This document shows positions 18,251 through 28,073 of a stretch of DNA of 64,000 nt, in pieces (the first letter of the stretch is position 1; every line of letters begins with the position of its first letter). Made by a program: the position numbers and the translations under genes. Source of the DNA: Dyella choica (lineage in GTDB: Bacteria; Pseudomonadota; Gammaproteobacteria; Xanthomonadales; Rhodanobacteraceae); contig NZ_RYYV01000004.1 of NCBI RefSeq assembly GCF_003977665.1, positions 1 to 64,000 of the forward strand, read 5' to 3'. The notes under the pieces were generated by a model. It worked only from the letters and a program-made list of their open reading frames with translations. It had not been told where the DNA came from and did no database searches.

Positions 18251-20533
18251 ATGCGTTATTTCCGCAGCCTGTTCTTTTTTCTCGTATTGGCTACCGCGGC
18301 CTGCATGGCGAATGCGGCTACAAGTGATAGCGGCAGCATTGCGCAACTCGGATTCCGCTTCATGCATCGCTGCGTGTTGCATTCCAGTGGCGCAGTCGAT
18401 TGCGTGAGCGAAAGCCCATTCCTTGGCGGCTCACGAGGAGGAAGCGGCGAGGTCACCTTTCGCCCGGTGCAGATGATCGCGCGCGGCACAACGCAACTTT
18501 CAGTCGGCGATTTCTCAGCCTGCGCCATTGTCGGCGGCGCACTGGATTGCTGGGAAAAAATACCCGCGACAGGCAAGCAAGGGGTCGCACCGAAGCAACT
18601 CATCGCCTCTGGCGTAACGGATGTGTCGGTCGGCGACGATCACGCCTGTGCGGTTGCCCATGGTGCGGCGCTGTGCTGGGGGTCGGACTCCTATGGACAG
18701 TCCGGCCACAGCGATGGCAACGCACAATCCACGCCGTGGCAGGTGATCGCACATGGCGCCACCAAAGTGGCTGCGGGCGGCGACCTCAGTTGCGCGATCG
18801 CGGATGGCGCACTGTGGTGCTGGGGCCACACCGGACTCGCGAGCGATCCCCACGCTAAGGACTATGCAGGCGATTACCCACCGCTGCGCGTGTTTGCGCA
18901 CGATGTAAGCGCTGTGGCGGCAGGCGCACATCATGTCTGTGCGATCATCAAGGGCGCGTTATGGTGCTGGGGCGACAATAGCCACGGCCAAGTCGGTCTT
19001 GGCTATTCTCGCGACCATGCACAGCATTCGCCCAATGTGCTGCCTTGGAACGCGAAAGAGGTCCGAGAGTTCGCGGATGGCGATCAAACGTGCCTTTCGT
19101 CCTGGAAAGACATCGCCTGCCAAGTAGAGCATCCCGTCAAGGTCATCGCCTACGGTGTGACCGACGTGTTCGCCCGCGATAACGAAACCTGCGCGCTGGC
19201 GAGTGGCGCCTTGATGTGTTGGGGCTACAATTGGGGAGGCCAGCTCGGCATCGCATCCGACAAGCAAGACGTGATCAAGCCAACCGTGGCGATCCCGCTC
19301 GGAGTCACCTTCGTCGCCACGGATCGCAATCGCACTTGTGCGGTCATGACCGGCGGCACGTTAAGCTGCACGCAACCATGCAAGCACGACTACAACCAAT
19401 GTCCGCAAAAACCGGGATTCGTAACCGGCGATCCTAACGAAATGTCCGGCCTCGAGGCGCGCGTTGGGGTCTGGCGCGGCAGATTTGGCGATTCGAAGGT
19501 GATGGTGTGCCTGGAGCGCCCGGACACACTTAACGGCTCGATGTATTACTACCTCCGGCACCGCTTCAGCATTCCACTTCAGGCCAACGACAATTCCGGC
19601 GCGACATGGAACGAAGCATCGCCCAGCGGGCAGGCGTCAGACGGGTCAAAACCGGTCGCCCTTTGGAACTTGCAAGTGCCTGTGGGCGATGTGATGGCCG
19701 GCACATGGTCTGCCGCGGATGGCTCGCACAAGGCGCCGATCCAGCTCACCCGTGTCGCCGATGCGGGCACAAGTCTCGGTGCGGGCTGCGATGCAGTCGA
19801 TGGCAGTCCGTCCCGGCTCGCTTTCAATGCGCCGCGCGTGGCGTCCCAGGAACTCAACGTCAACCAGTCATCCGACGGATTGCGTACGATCAGTGCGTTG
19901 AACGGCAATATTTCGTTCGTCGAACTGCCCACTTCCACGCCGCATGCCGCGCGCTTCAATGCCGCCATGCGTGACTGGTTCGCTGATCAAATCGCGGGCT
20001 ATTACGAGTGCGCGTCCTCCAGTTTCAATGGCACCCCCGATTACAACCAAGCCTACGCCATTGACCTACTGACACCGTCATGGCTGGTCGCGCAGGAAAC
20101 CTATTCGGCTTTTTGTGGCGGCGCCCACCCTTCGGGCGGCACAGCGGGCTATACGGTGTGGAACCTTGACACCGGGAAGACTGTGAATCCTTGGGACTTT
20201 ATCAAGGACAGCCACTGGGACTTCCTGAAAGAGGTCAACCACTGCGATAACGTGGATAATTGCCGGCGGCGGCCACCAGCTGGCCTGGCTGCGATCATCG
20301 TCGCACACTTCAAACACGACAATGCCAACGACAGCGATTGCGCCGATGCAATCGACGACAACCTGAATTACCTGCAGCTGCATCCGGAGAAAACCGGCAT
20401 GGTATTTTCGACCACCTTTCCGCATGTGATCCAAGCGTGCGATGAGGACATCAACTTGTCCTGGAGACAGCTCAAACCATTTCTCACACCGCAAGGCGAG
20501 GACGCCATGCAGTCGTTGAGCCAAGGTCGTTGA
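18251..20533 (+). CDS. Secreted RCC1-repeat protein with DUF3298-like C-terminus
   Basis: 760 aa from the ATG at 18251 (AAGGGAG upstream). Signal peptide MRYFRSLFFFLVLATAACMA; the C-A step could also be a lipobox. Residues about 40-390 carry RCC1-type repeats, seen as recurring CAV..GALWCWG and GDNSHGQ phrases with regular Cys. The C-terminal third (FCGGAHPSGG, WNLDTGKTVNPWDFIKD) resembles DUF3298/RsiV-like extracellular domains. It is divergent from the DUF4157 gene with 126 bp between. Many Cys suggest disulphides and an envelope location. Function unknown. Confidence 0.75.
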   Translation: MRYFRSLFFFLVLATAACMANAATSDSGSIAQLGFRFMHRCVLHSSGAVDCVSESPFLGGSRGGSGEVTFRPVQMIARGTTQLSVGDFSACAIVGGALDCWEKIPATGKQGVAPKQLIASGVTDVSVGDDHACAVAHGAALCWGSDSYGQSGHSDGNAQSTPWQVIAHGATKVAAGGDLSCAIADGALWCWGHTGLASDPHAKDYAGDYPPLRVFAHDVSAVAAGAHHVCAIIKGALWCWGDNSHGQVGLGYSRDHAQHSPNVLPWNAKEVREFADGDQTCLSSWKDIACQVEHPVKVIAYGVTDVFARDNETCALASGALMCWGYNWGGQLGIASDKQDVIKPTVAIPLGVTFVATDRNRTCAVMTGGTLSCTQPCKHDYNQCPQKPGFVTGDPNEMSGLEARVGVWRGRFGDSKVMVCLERPDTLNGSMYYYLRHRFSIPLQANDNSGATWNEASPSGQASDGSKPVALWNLQVPVGDVMAGTWSAADGSHKAPIQLTRVADAGTSLGAGCDAVDGSPSRLAFNAPRVASQELNVNQSSDGLRTISALNGNISFVELPTSTPHAARFNAAMRDWFADQIAGYYECASSSFNGTPDYNQAYAIDLLTPSWLVAQETYSAFCGGAHPSGGTAGYTVWNLDTGKTVNPWDFIKDSHWDFLKEVNHCDNVDNCRRRPPAGLAAIIVAHFKHDNANDSDCADAIDDNLNYLQLHPEKTGMVFSTTFPHVIQACDEDINLSWRQLKPFLTPQGEDAMQSLSQGR

Positions 20534-20848
20534 CGACTGGAGCATCTGAATCACGTCATTGGATTCGATGCCCACAAAGGCATCGTGCACTCGCTCCAGT
20601 GCACTGTGTGTGTCGACGCGCGAGCCCGCGCGTCGACGCAACCACGGACGTGACGCTCAATGGCCTCGCCAGTACTGCGCAAATTCCACACTGGCGTGGC
20701 CCGGGAACATCACCGAGCAGCAAGCAATTCCCACACGGATAAGGCCGTTGGGGGTCAGGCCATCCATAAGGTGATCCCACACTAGAATCCGGATACCCAA
20801 TAACAACCCCTTAGCCATCTAACGATGATCTTCAAGCTAACGGCCGAA

Positions 20849-21136
20849 TCAGGGGGCGGAGGGGCACATCTGGAAAGCGCACTCCGACCCTGACGTCAGG
20901 CCGGTGACGGTGCCGCCTACCTCTCCCGCTGGAATCATGTTCGATCCTTTGAGGTAAACGCGCGAGGCGCCATGACCATGACTTTCCTTGGAGTCACAAA
21001 CTCGCGCGCGTCCTTTTGTCATTTCTTCACGGACCACCAGATCCTTCACCCTCGCTGCGCTGCGAAAAGCTTCGATGGCATCGACTTGCCTCCCTGCCAG
21101 GACTTTCTTAGGATAAGCGGAGTAGCTATTCTTCAA
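20849..21136 (-). pseudogene. Orphan toxin-tip fragment related to the 16.2-kb DUF4157 protein
   Basis: About 95 codons. ASRVYLKGSNMIPAGEVGG and the following TVTGLTSG match the tail of the DUF4157 protein ([27 protein letters not shown]). The similarity then stops and the frame ends after about ten unrelated residues. The N-terminal half is poorly conserved and the only start is TTG, though a GGAGG lies 5 nt ahead of it. This is best read as a truncated second toxin tip, as polymorphic-toxin loci often keep. The rest of 20534-21312 shows no further gene. Confidence 0.65.
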
Positions 21137-21312
21137 AAGCGCCTCCTAGCCGGAAGCCTGTTGCAGGAGGGGGCGAAAGCGGGACGCGTTCTTTGCGCCT
21201 ATCGACCAGGCATCTTCCTTCGAAGATAGCGAGTCGATTTTGTCGGATTGAATTAGCTCGACCTAAATGCAGCAGCGGATTCATGAAATTTCCTTATTCG
21301 CGGAGGTTTCCC

Positions 21313-22095
21313 ATGTCCAGGCTCGGCAAAGATATCAACTCAGGCGTTGAAATGACGCTGATGCGGCCTCACCTTCGCTTCAGCTCAGGCGGCATTGTTC
21401 CCATCTCCAAATCCAGTACATACCCTGGTATGTATCAGATCTCCGGCTGCAACTTCTACATTGACGAAGATAAGTTGCAGCCGCACGAAAAAAATATTTT
21501 CGAGATGAGTCGGGACGGGATCGACTTCGAGAAGTTCTATTGCAGTTGGATCAAGAACGAGGCGAGCTGGTTTCGTGGATTCAATTGCTCGCACTTCAGC
21601 TATCCGGCCATGTTGAACGGCAAGCTTGCGTCGGAGGGAAATGATGACATTCCCTCTTTCTCTATGACGAAAGGCGTCAAGACGCGTTGGCTTCCAGGTT
21701 GCTTCATTCATGATTTGTGCACAACGGCTGCCATCAGCAATACCGATGAATTTACCGATGTTCTTTCTTCGGGCAAGCATGTCCCTGTCGCCATCGTGGT
21801 AAAAGTGAAACTGGGCAAGGATATCCCGATTCCTGTCGCCTGGTTGAACGTTGGCGAACAAGTTATACGTGGTCCTCTCAATGGACCTGCTTTCAGCTTT
21901 GAGTCGATCGTATGGCTGTGCCTCAAGATGCCGAAGGTAACCAACTTCCCCCCCAATCTCCCGCCACCACCGCCGCGTCCTTACAATCCAAGTGGGCAGC
22001 TTGTGATCGATAAATGGTGGAATGAACAGGGCAAGCCATGGGTGGACAGCGTCGATTTGGTTGGCGGCTACCAATGTTTCCTTAAGCAAAAATGA
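21313..22095 (+). CDS. Unknown soluble protein next to toxin-tip fragment
   Basis: 260 aa from the ATG at 21313, set by GGAGG 7 nt upstream. No signal peptide and no membrane segment. Aromatic- and Cys-containing central part (KFYCSWIKNEASWFRGFNCS) and a proline run FPPNLPPPPPRPYNP near residue 215, then a short tail. No family recognised. It directly follows the orphan tip and precedes the broken fic gene, so a toxin, immunity or cargo role is possible but unsupported. Confidence 0.7.
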   Translation: MSRLGKDINSGVEMTLMRPHLRFSSGGIVPISKSSTYPGMYQISGCNFYIDEDKLQPHEKNIFEMSRDGIDFEKFYCSWIKNEASWFRGFNCSHFSYPAMLNGKLASEGNDDIPSFSMTKGVKTRWLPGCFIHDLCTTAAISNTDEFTDVLSSGKHVPVAIVVKVKLGKDIPIPVAWLNVGEQVIRGPLNGPAFSFESIVWLCLKMPKVTNFPPNLPPPPPRPYNPSGQLVIDKWWNEQGKPWVDSVDLVGGYQCFLKQK

Positions 22096-22704
22096 GCGTA
22101 TGCCGAGGGTGACGAACAATGCAGCGCGTTTCTGTTAATGCATAGAGCGGGACTTCTTCGCCTGGCATGGATGCAGCCGAAGCAGCGATCACCTCCAGGG
22201 GACTGATGCCGCTCCATGAAATCTTATATCCGGCCTCCTTGGCCAATTGACTGATAAATTCGCGCTGAGTGCGACCGTTGCCCTCACGAAATGGATGCAG
22301 GGCGTTGATCTCCCCCATGTAGTACACCGCGCGCAGGGCAAACTCGTCGAGGGAAGCGTTTGAGAGGTTTGCGCGTTCGCGAGCAAGCGCTGCAAAAAGA
22401 ACTTTGCTATCAGAAACAATGTATGGCCAGGACGCGAGCCGTCTCGCACCCTTACTGATATCGATTGTACGGAGCTCGCCAACCCAGTCGAAGACTTTCT
22501 TGAACAGATGCTCGCGCATGACTTGCAGATGCTTGAGATCGAAGCTGGTCGCCAAGGGGGCGTGTCCCAAACCTTCGCTGCGCGAACCGCCTCCATGGCA
22601 TGGAGGCGATCGAGATGCTGTTCGTCCTATATGCCAAATTTGTTGCGTAACGCGCCCTTGCCTGGGTCGATGTAGGGATCGGCTCCTGCGCCGTATTTAT
22701 CCAC
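22082..22704 (-). pseudogene. fic: Fic/DOC-family AMP-transferase gene, disrupted
   Basis: Reading from GTG at 22704 gives VDKYGAGADPYIDPGKGALR, a typical Fic N-terminus. An in-frame TAG at 22627-22629 follows, and then a one-base deletion near 22575 shifts the frame. The remaining 162 codons carry an intact active site HPFREGNGRTQR and a complete C-terminal domain. Fic proteins transfer AMP to target proteins. With both a stop and a frameshift the gene is probably dead, unless translation restarts near 22570 from TTG. Its 3' end overlaps the neighbouring gene by 14 bp tail to tail. Confidence 0.8.
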
Positions 22705-22828
22705 GAGTGACCTCGATGGCCGCCTTGGTGAACTCCTCATTCGACATGTTTTCACGAATGGCCCGCGCCCAGAGCTCGCGCATGGCGGGCGTGAATAGGT
22801 CAGCCCCTCGCCCTACCCTCGATAACAC
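22697..22828 (-). CDS. Short ORF overlapping the fic start, possible antitoxin remnant
   Basis: 43 codons from GTG 22828, ending RENMSNEEFTKAAIEVTRG. Its TAA overlaps the fic GTG by 8 bases. Small antitoxin genes commonly precede and overlap fic genes, so this may be the partner or its remnant. The N-terminal part looks eroded, and the Ser-x3-Glu inhibitory motif of VbhA-type antitoxins is not clear. Confidence 0.4.
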   Translation of the reverse strand: MLSRVGRGADLFTPAMRELWARAIRENMSNEEFTKAAIEVTRG

Positions 22829-22862
22829 TCCCTAATCACCGCGCGATCTCGCGATAGGTTGC

Positions 22863-23732
22863 TCAGCGACGCATCAGCGCGTTAGAAGCAACGGACATGT
22901 CCTGGATCAATTGGCCGAACTCGACAGCCGCTGGCGTCTTGCCGCCAGCGCTCCAGATCAGAGTGAAATCCGCATCGGACAACGATGGCAAGCCGTAGAT
23001 GCCATCGACGATGCGCATGCCGGGTTCAACATCATCCCGGGTCAATACCGTGATGGCGAGCCCTGCCATTACCGCAGCGCGGATGCCTTGCTGGCTCTGC
23101 GAGGTGAAGACGACGTGCCATTCGACGGGAGTACTGTCCAAAGCCGTAAGCCCCACCTGCCGGTTGATACATGGCGACGGGAAGAATGCGAACGGCAAGG
23201 ATGCACCCGGTAACACCTCGAACGATTCGGCGGCCACCCATACAAACTGTGTTCGCCGCAAGGGTGTGCCGTCGTCGCTATCCGGTGCTGACATCACCAC
23301 GGCCAGATCGAGTTCGCCGGCCTTGATCATGGGCATCAAGTCGAGATTCATGCCGACACTCACGTCGAGCCGCACCGAAGGGAACGCGCGGCCGAACTGG
23401 CACAGAAGCGTCGGCAACCGTTCTCCCATGAAGTTCTCGATCACGCCGAAGCGCACGACGCCCGAGATGGGCGATGGCCGGAAGCGCTGAGCCATGCTGT
23501 CGAACGTTTGCAGGATCTTTTCCGCGTAGTGCAGAAAGTCCTGGCCGTCCTCCGTCAGGGTCAAGGCACGCGTGGTGCGATACAGAAGCTGCCGCCCGAC
23601 CTGCTCCTCAAGCCTGCGGATCTGGTGGCTAATCGCGGACTGAGTCAGGTTGAGCCGCTGAGCCGCACGGGTGAAACCGCCGGCTTCCTTGACGGCGACG
23701 AAGGCACGCAGCAGAGCGGGATCGAAGTCCAT
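22863..23732 (-). CDS. LysR-family transcriptional regulator
   Basis: 289 aa. N-terminal winged helix MDFDPALLRAFVAVKEAGGF with recognition part RLNLTQSAISHQIRRLE; the rest is the two-lobed effector-binding domain. Divergent from the MFS exporter gene with a 221-bp gap, so it most likely controls that exporter. An AT-rich inverted motif ATTAATG...CTAATGAAT lies just upstream of its own start (about 23741-23763). The ligand is unknown. Confidence 0.93.
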   Translation of the reverse strand: MDFDPALLRAFVAVKEAGGFTRAAQRLNLTQSAISHQIRRLEEQVGRQLLYRTTRALTLTEDGQDFLHYAEKILQTFDSMAQRFRPSPISGVVRFGVIENFMGERLPTLLCQFGRAFPSVRLDVSVGMNLDLMPMIKAGELDLAVVMSAPDSDDGTPLRRTQFVWVAAESFEVLPGASLPFAFFPSPCINRQVGLTALDSTPVEWHVVFTSQSQQGIRAAVMAGLAITVLTRDDVEPGMRIVDGIYGLPSLSDADFTLIWSAGGKTPAAVEFGQLIQDMSVASNALMRR

Positions 23733-23953
23733 GGGCTTGGATTAATGATGGTCGCTAATGAATAGCACAAAATTAAATCATTTCCATCATGGCTTTTGCA
23801 CACCCACAATGGCCCCGCCATCCCCTCTCGATGTGAGCCTCAGGTACCGGTAGCGGCACTGCTGGCCGGACTCCTGCTATCCACCTGTAGCTGAGGAAGA
23901 CCCTCGATGATGCGCCCGGCTCGCCGGCAACCACTCCCAAAAAGGAAGGATTC

Positions 23954-25513
23954 GTGCCTCTCTCCCCTTCGCGCAAGAGCGCCGTCGCGCTGGTCGCCAT
24001 TTCCCTGGCTGCGCTGATGTTCGGCCTGGAAATCTCCAGCGTGCCGGTGATATTGCCGAACGTCGAAAAAACGCTGCACGCCAGTTTCAGCAACGTGCAG
24101 TGGATCATGAATGCCTACACCATCGCCTGTACCACAGTGCTGATGGCTGCGGGAACCTTGGCCGATCGTTATGGGCGAAAGCGCCTTTTGCTCATCAGCC
24201 TCCTCGCGTTCGGCGTCACCTCCCTGATTTGCGGTCTGGCGCGCGATGCGTCCGTGTTGATCGTCAGCCGTTTTCTTCAGGGCATGAGCGGTGGCGTCAT
24301 GGTGATCTGCCAGATCGCGGCCCTTTCGCATCAGTTTCAGGAAGGCTCGCGGCGCAGCAAGGCGTTTGCCGCATGGGGAATCATCCTTGGCATGGGCTTG
24401 GGCTTCGGCCCCCTCATCGGCGGCGCGATCCTGGCCCTGTCGAACTGGGCCTGGGTATTCCTGATCCAGGTGCCGTTGGCGACCGTCGCGATGATCCTCG
24501 TGAGTGGCAGCGTCGATGAGTCGCGCGATCCCCAAGCGAAAACCTTGGACGTGCCAGGCATGGTTACGCTGTCGCTGGCGGTGTTCGGCCTTACGTTCTT
24601 TATTACGCAAGGACCCGATCTGGGCTTTGCCAGTCCCGCGGCGATCACCAGCATGGTCGTCGTTGCGATCAGCTTTGTCCTTTTCCTGTTTGCGGAAAAG
24701 CACAGCGCCCATCCCATGTTCGACTTCTCCGTGTTACGCATCCGTGCCTTCTCGGGTGCGCTCTTCGGCTCCGTCGGCATGAACTTCAGTTTCTGGCCGC
24801 TCATGATCTACCTACCGATCTACTTCCAAAGCGGCCTCCGTTACGATGTCGTGGCTTCCGGTTTGTCCCTGCTGGCCTATACGTTGCCTACCTTGGTGAT
24901 CCCACCGTTCGCGGAACGTCTCTCGCTTCGATACCAGCCGCGCATTGTCATCCCCGCCGGCCTCTTCACGATCGGCCTGGGCTTCGTGTTGATGAAGCTC
25001 GGTAGCAGCGTCGATCACGCCAGCTGGTTGACCATGCTTCCCGGCTGTCTATTCGCCGGCATCGGCCTGGGTTTAACCAATACGCCCGTGACCAACACGA
25101 CGACTGGCTCGGTATCGAACGCCCGTGCGGGCATGGCTTCGGGTATCGATATGAGCGCGCGCTTGATTACGTTGGCCATCAATATCGCGCTGATGGGGTT
25201 CCTGCTGCTGGAAGGCATTCTGTCTTATCTGCGGCACGTAGCACAGGCTCCGATCGATACTTCCCAGTTACGCGCTATCGCCGGAAAGATTGCTGCCGGC
25301 ACGCTGGTGCAAGAAGGATCATCGCTACCGGGTTCCTCCCTTGTGAATGTTTCCGACGCCGTCGCCCACGCCGCGCTTGTGCATGGCTTTGGCTGGATGA
25401 TGCTTTACGGAGGCATCGGTTCCTGGGTATTGGCCGTGGCGAGTTTCATGACATTCGGGTCCGCGAAAGAGCTATCGCGGATGCCAGCCGTCTGCAGCGC
25501 CGAGTCCACCTAA
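23954..25513 (+). CDS. MFS drug exporter, DHA2 (14-TM) family
   Basis: 519 aa starting with GTG (AAGGAAGGA 3 nt upstream). Fourteen hydrophobic helices can be placed. The first motif is IMNAYTIACTTVLMAAGTLA followed by DRYGRKR (motif A), and motif C-like GLGFGPLIGGAI is present. These mark a DHA2-type proton antiporter for drugs or small metabolites. Paired with the divergent LysR gene. A small hairpin (CCGCTT-TCG-AAGCGG, 25524-25538) follows the stop. Confidence 0.92.
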   Translation: MPLSPSRKSAVALVAISLAALMFGLEISSVPVILPNVEKTLHASFSNVQWIMNAYTIACTTVLMAAGTLADRYGRKRLLLISLLAFGVTSLICGLARDASVLIVSRFLQGMSGGVMVICQIAALSHQFQEGSRRSKAFAAWGIILGMGLGFGPLIGGAILALSNWAWVFLIQVPLATVAMILVSGSVDESRDPQAKTLDVPGMVTLSLAVFGLTFFITQGPDLGFASPAAITSMVVVAISFVLFLFAEKHSAHPMFDFSVLRIRAFSGALFGSVGMNFSFWPLMIYLPIYFQSGLRYDVVASGLSLLAYTLPTLVIPPFAERLSLRYQPRIVIPAGLFTIGLGFVLMKLGSSVDHASWLTMLPGCLFAGIGLGLTNTPVTNTTTGSVSNARAGMASGIDMSARLITLAINIALMGFLLLEGILSYLRHVAQAPIDTSQLRAIAGKIAAGTLVQEGSSLPGSSLVNVSDAVAHAALVHGFGWMMLYGGIGSWVLAVASFMTFGSAKELSRMPAVCSAEST

Positions 25514-25633
25514 CGCGTAAAAGCCGCTTTCGAAGCGGACCTTCCACACATGCGAGATCATGGATGTCCCGGTTTGGCGATCGTGTGAATAGTACTGTCT
25601 GCTGCGATGGAATGGTCGATGACGCCTTGTGTT

Positions 25634-25987
25634 CTATTGCGTGAAGATGATTTGGACAACTCTTCCGTCTTTCGCATCAAGATCGATTTCCAACCCTCCA
25701 CCAAGAGAGCCCGCTGGTAGCGCCTTTTGTTGCACTTTCCATATATCACCGTGTCGTTCGGCATTCATGCCGTCCTGCCACACCTTTTCCGATGATTTTT
25801 CTAGCGATGGATTCATCGAAAAATAGATGGCACGCGCAATAGAAATCGCTGCGACTTTGTCTCTTATAACCCCTTCTGGAGGCGGGGACCACCAAGTCTT
25901 TTCCCGCGCCTCGCAATTAGCGAAGAGAAAGAGCGATGTAAAAAGTGCCATCGAGACATACATCATTTTTGCTGAAGGTGTTTTCAT
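25634..25987 (-). CDS. NTF2-fold immunity-type protein (YbbC/YhhH-like), secreted
   Basis: 117 aa with an N-terminal signal (MYVSMALFTSLFLFANC, possible lipobox). The body VIRDKVAAISIARAIYF, then GDIWKVQQKALPAG and GGGLEIDLDAKDGRV, matches the NTF2-fold immunity family that neutralises secreted toxins. No cognate toxin is adjacent; it opens a cluster of small immunity-like genes to 28.5 kb. A periplasmic location would fit protection from an incoming effector. Confidence 0.7.
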   Translation of the reverse strand: MKTPSAKMMYVSMALFTSLFLFANCEAREKTWWSPPPEGVIRDKVAAISIARAIYFSMNPSLEKSSEKVWQDGMNAERHGDIWKVQQKALPAGSLGGGLEIDLDAKDGRVVQIIFTQ

Positions 25988-26359
25988 CGTTAGTTCCCTG
26001 GTCCATAGAAAAAATCGCCAGCATGAGAAACAACCATCCCTGGAAGATTATGGCTTCTCGCGTATCTGCCGCGCTACAGCTAACCCTTCGCGAGGACTAT
26101 GCACTCGGCCTGGTGTTAGCCAGCTACGCCATGGCGAAGCCCGGTTCAGAATCCATCGCTAACCAGCATCTTCCGAAGGGCGTCTTGGTCATCAGTCCCA
26201 TAGCAGCTACTCCCCTTTCCCTACACATCCCCGATGCGAATCACTGGACGGTCGAGCCGCCGGCGACCACCTCAGACTTCAGCAATTCCTTGTCGCCTGC
26301 AACGTCCGCCTCATAACATCCCGCGCAGTCGTCAATCATGGAGTCGGACATTGGCTGGC
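25988..26359. other. Gene-free gap in the immunity-gene cluster
   Basis: No frame here has a ribosome site together with protein-like composition, and I see no repeat or hairpin of note. It may hold gene debris. Confidence 0.4.
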
Positions 26360-26827
26360 TCACCAGAACTTCCACCAGGGATTTTTCATGCTTACTTTTT
26401 CCAGAGAAGACCTTTTCACAAGGTAGGGAGAAAATGAAGTTGAATCAGCAGGCCGATGGTCGAGCTGAAGCTCTGGCGCAACGGTAACGCGGACGTCCCA
26501 GCCATTGTCACAGTGAAGGAGCAACTGAGAATCCCCCAAAGGTTCGTGGGACATTAACCAGGTTGATACGTACGCAGCCCCAATCGATCTGTAATCGATG
26601 ATCTCAAGCTGTTCGTCGGTCAGAACGACCTCCAGGGATTCCTCGAACGGGCAGTCCCACGAGGTGACGAAAAGATACCCGAAGCGGCAGCCATACTGTG
26701 CCTCCAAGACATAGCCCGGTATGCTCTTTCCTAAACTGAATCCCTCCTTTGACACCAAGCTTTTCATTGGCCACGACTCATACGGGCCCTCATGCTTTTG
26801 AAGCGAGAATGTCGTTAGAAGCTGCAT
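26360..26827 (-). CDS. Small unknown protein, possible immunity protein
   Basis: 155 aa from the ATG at 26827; a reading to 26956 is open but the extra part is dissimilar in character. Acidic, aromatic, no signal. Phrases GYVLEAQYGCRFGYLFVTSWDCPF and a Trp-rich end NPWWKFW. Its neighbours are immunity-type genes, which is the only hint at function. Confidence 0.55.
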   Translation of the reverse strand: MQLLTTFSLQKHEGPYESWPMKSLVSKEGFSLGKSIPGYVLEAQYGCRFGYLFVTSWDCPFEESLEVVLTDEQLEIIDYRSIGAAYVSTWLMSHEPLGDSQLLLHCDNGWDVRVTVAPELQLDHRPADSTSFSPYLVKRSSLEKVSMKNPWWKFW

Positions 26828-27065
26828 GTATGTCTTATCACCTGAAGTAGTCCTACGCCTAGCTTCCGTCTCAACAGCTGGATAGGCAGGGTGAAGAATA
26901 GCGCTAATGCCATTCAACAGCTCAATGCCCCCTTCCGCTACCGCAACCTGAGCCAACCACTCCGTCGTTTCCCATCTATGAAACCCTGGAATTGAGCTAA
27001 ATTACCCAAACGCGCAAGAGTCTAAGCGACTGTTGAAATCCCCATTCCTATACGAGCACCAAGTG

Positions 27066-27506
27066 ATGCTGATCGCGAACAGGGCTCGAACATTGATCCT
27101 ATCCGCCTCTGTTTTGATCATGGGATGCGCCATAGCAAAACCAACGACCGTGTCTCTGTCTGCCGGAGGCATCCAGGCGTCAGCCAAACTTGGCAAGGCC
27201 TCCATCAACAGTGCAACGCAAGCACACTTTGTCCATGCGCAGCTAACCCTGGATGACAAGGCTGGAAAACTAAAAGCCGTCAATCTGAATTGTTTTGTCC
27301 TGGTCCTCAATGAAATCACCAGCGATGAAATCCATGTAGACAGTATGGCTTCGGTACTGACTGATCCCTATCCGGCAGACGCGAAGGGTCGAATCCAGGT
27401 GCCCGTTTATTGGGTGTTCTCCGCGCAGAACCCGGTCGATATTAGCTTGCTTCCCACAGCCAGACTTAGCATCCGGCCAGGCATGTCTTCGTGCTTCCAT
27501 TACTAG
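27066..27506 (+). CDS. Predicted lipoprotein, unknown
   Basis: 146 aa from the ATG at 27066, just after GAGCACCAAGTG; upstream TTG and GTG starts are also open. N-terminal signal RTLILSASVLIMGCA with lipobox IMGC (Cys19), then a predominantly beta-strand-like body. No family recognised. It is the only rightward gene in a leftward group of small genes. Confidence 0.55.
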   Translation: MLIANRARTLILSASVLIMGCAIAKPTTVSLSAGGIQASAKLGKASINSATQAHFVHAQLTLDDKAGKLKAVNLNCFVLVLNEITSDEIHVDSMASVLTDPYPADAKGRIQVPVYWVFSAQNPVDISLLPTARLSIRPGMSSCFHY

Positions 27507-27541
27507 GCTGAGGCTCCGGCGGCGCAGCCGCCGTCAAATCA

Positions 27542-27988
27542 TTAACTCTTAGGTCGAAATTTTTCCTGCAGACGCAGAACGGTTTCGCGAGTCTTGATGG
27601 CCGCAGCTTTGATGGAGGAAATACCGGGCTTCCAAACGCTTAATTGCTGCGTTTCATGATGCCAGTGAAAAATTTCAGGCCTAGCCCTCCCATCGACGAC
27701 CTTAAGCACAAGCTGGTTACCGGTACCGTTTTCGGCAATGGCCAAAAGACCTTGAGTCATGACTAGTCGGCCCCAGACACCTTTGGTGTTCTCGTAGGTA
27801 ATGCTGTTACACGTTTTTCTCGGGTTATTGGGATCGAAGACTGGAAAAATTCGCCAGCCACCCTTCACTTCATTGCAATTGAATACTTTCCACGTTTCAC
27901 GAAGCTCGTCGGGAAAACGAACGTTTAGTTCGGCTTCGGCCTTGGCGATCAGTTCTTCTGTTACGCCGAGCGGCGGAGAGTTTTGCAT
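27542..27988 (-). CDS. SMI1/KNR4-family immunity-type protein
   Basis: 148 aa. LGVTEELIAKAEAELNVRFP followed by DELRETWKVFN is the characteristic SMI1/KNR4 N-terminal helix pair, and GLLAIAENGTGNQLVLKV is the next conserved block (usually GD or NGSGN). In bacteria these proteins are mostly immunity factors against polymorphic toxins, acting in the cytoplasm. No toxin directly beside it; the nearest are the DUF4157 genes at 16 and 30 kb. Confidence 0.8.
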   Translation of the reverse strand: MQNSPPLGVTEELIAKAEAELNVRFPDELRETWKVFNCNEVKGGWRIFPVFDPNNPRKTCNSITYENTKGVWGRLVMTQGLLAIAENGTGNQLVLKVVDGRARPEIFHWHHETQQLSVWKPGISSIKAAAIKTRETVLRLQEKFRPKS

Positions 27989-28073
27989 GAGTGGGCTTCG
28001 CTTGAGGTAAGCGGCGACGGCCGCGACGACTTTCGGCCTACTGCCATTAACACGAAGCTATCCGACTGAATAG

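Noticed and set aside
20078-20641. Leftward frame at the end of the RCC1-like gene
   Set aside because: Mostly antisense to the recognised C-terminal domain.
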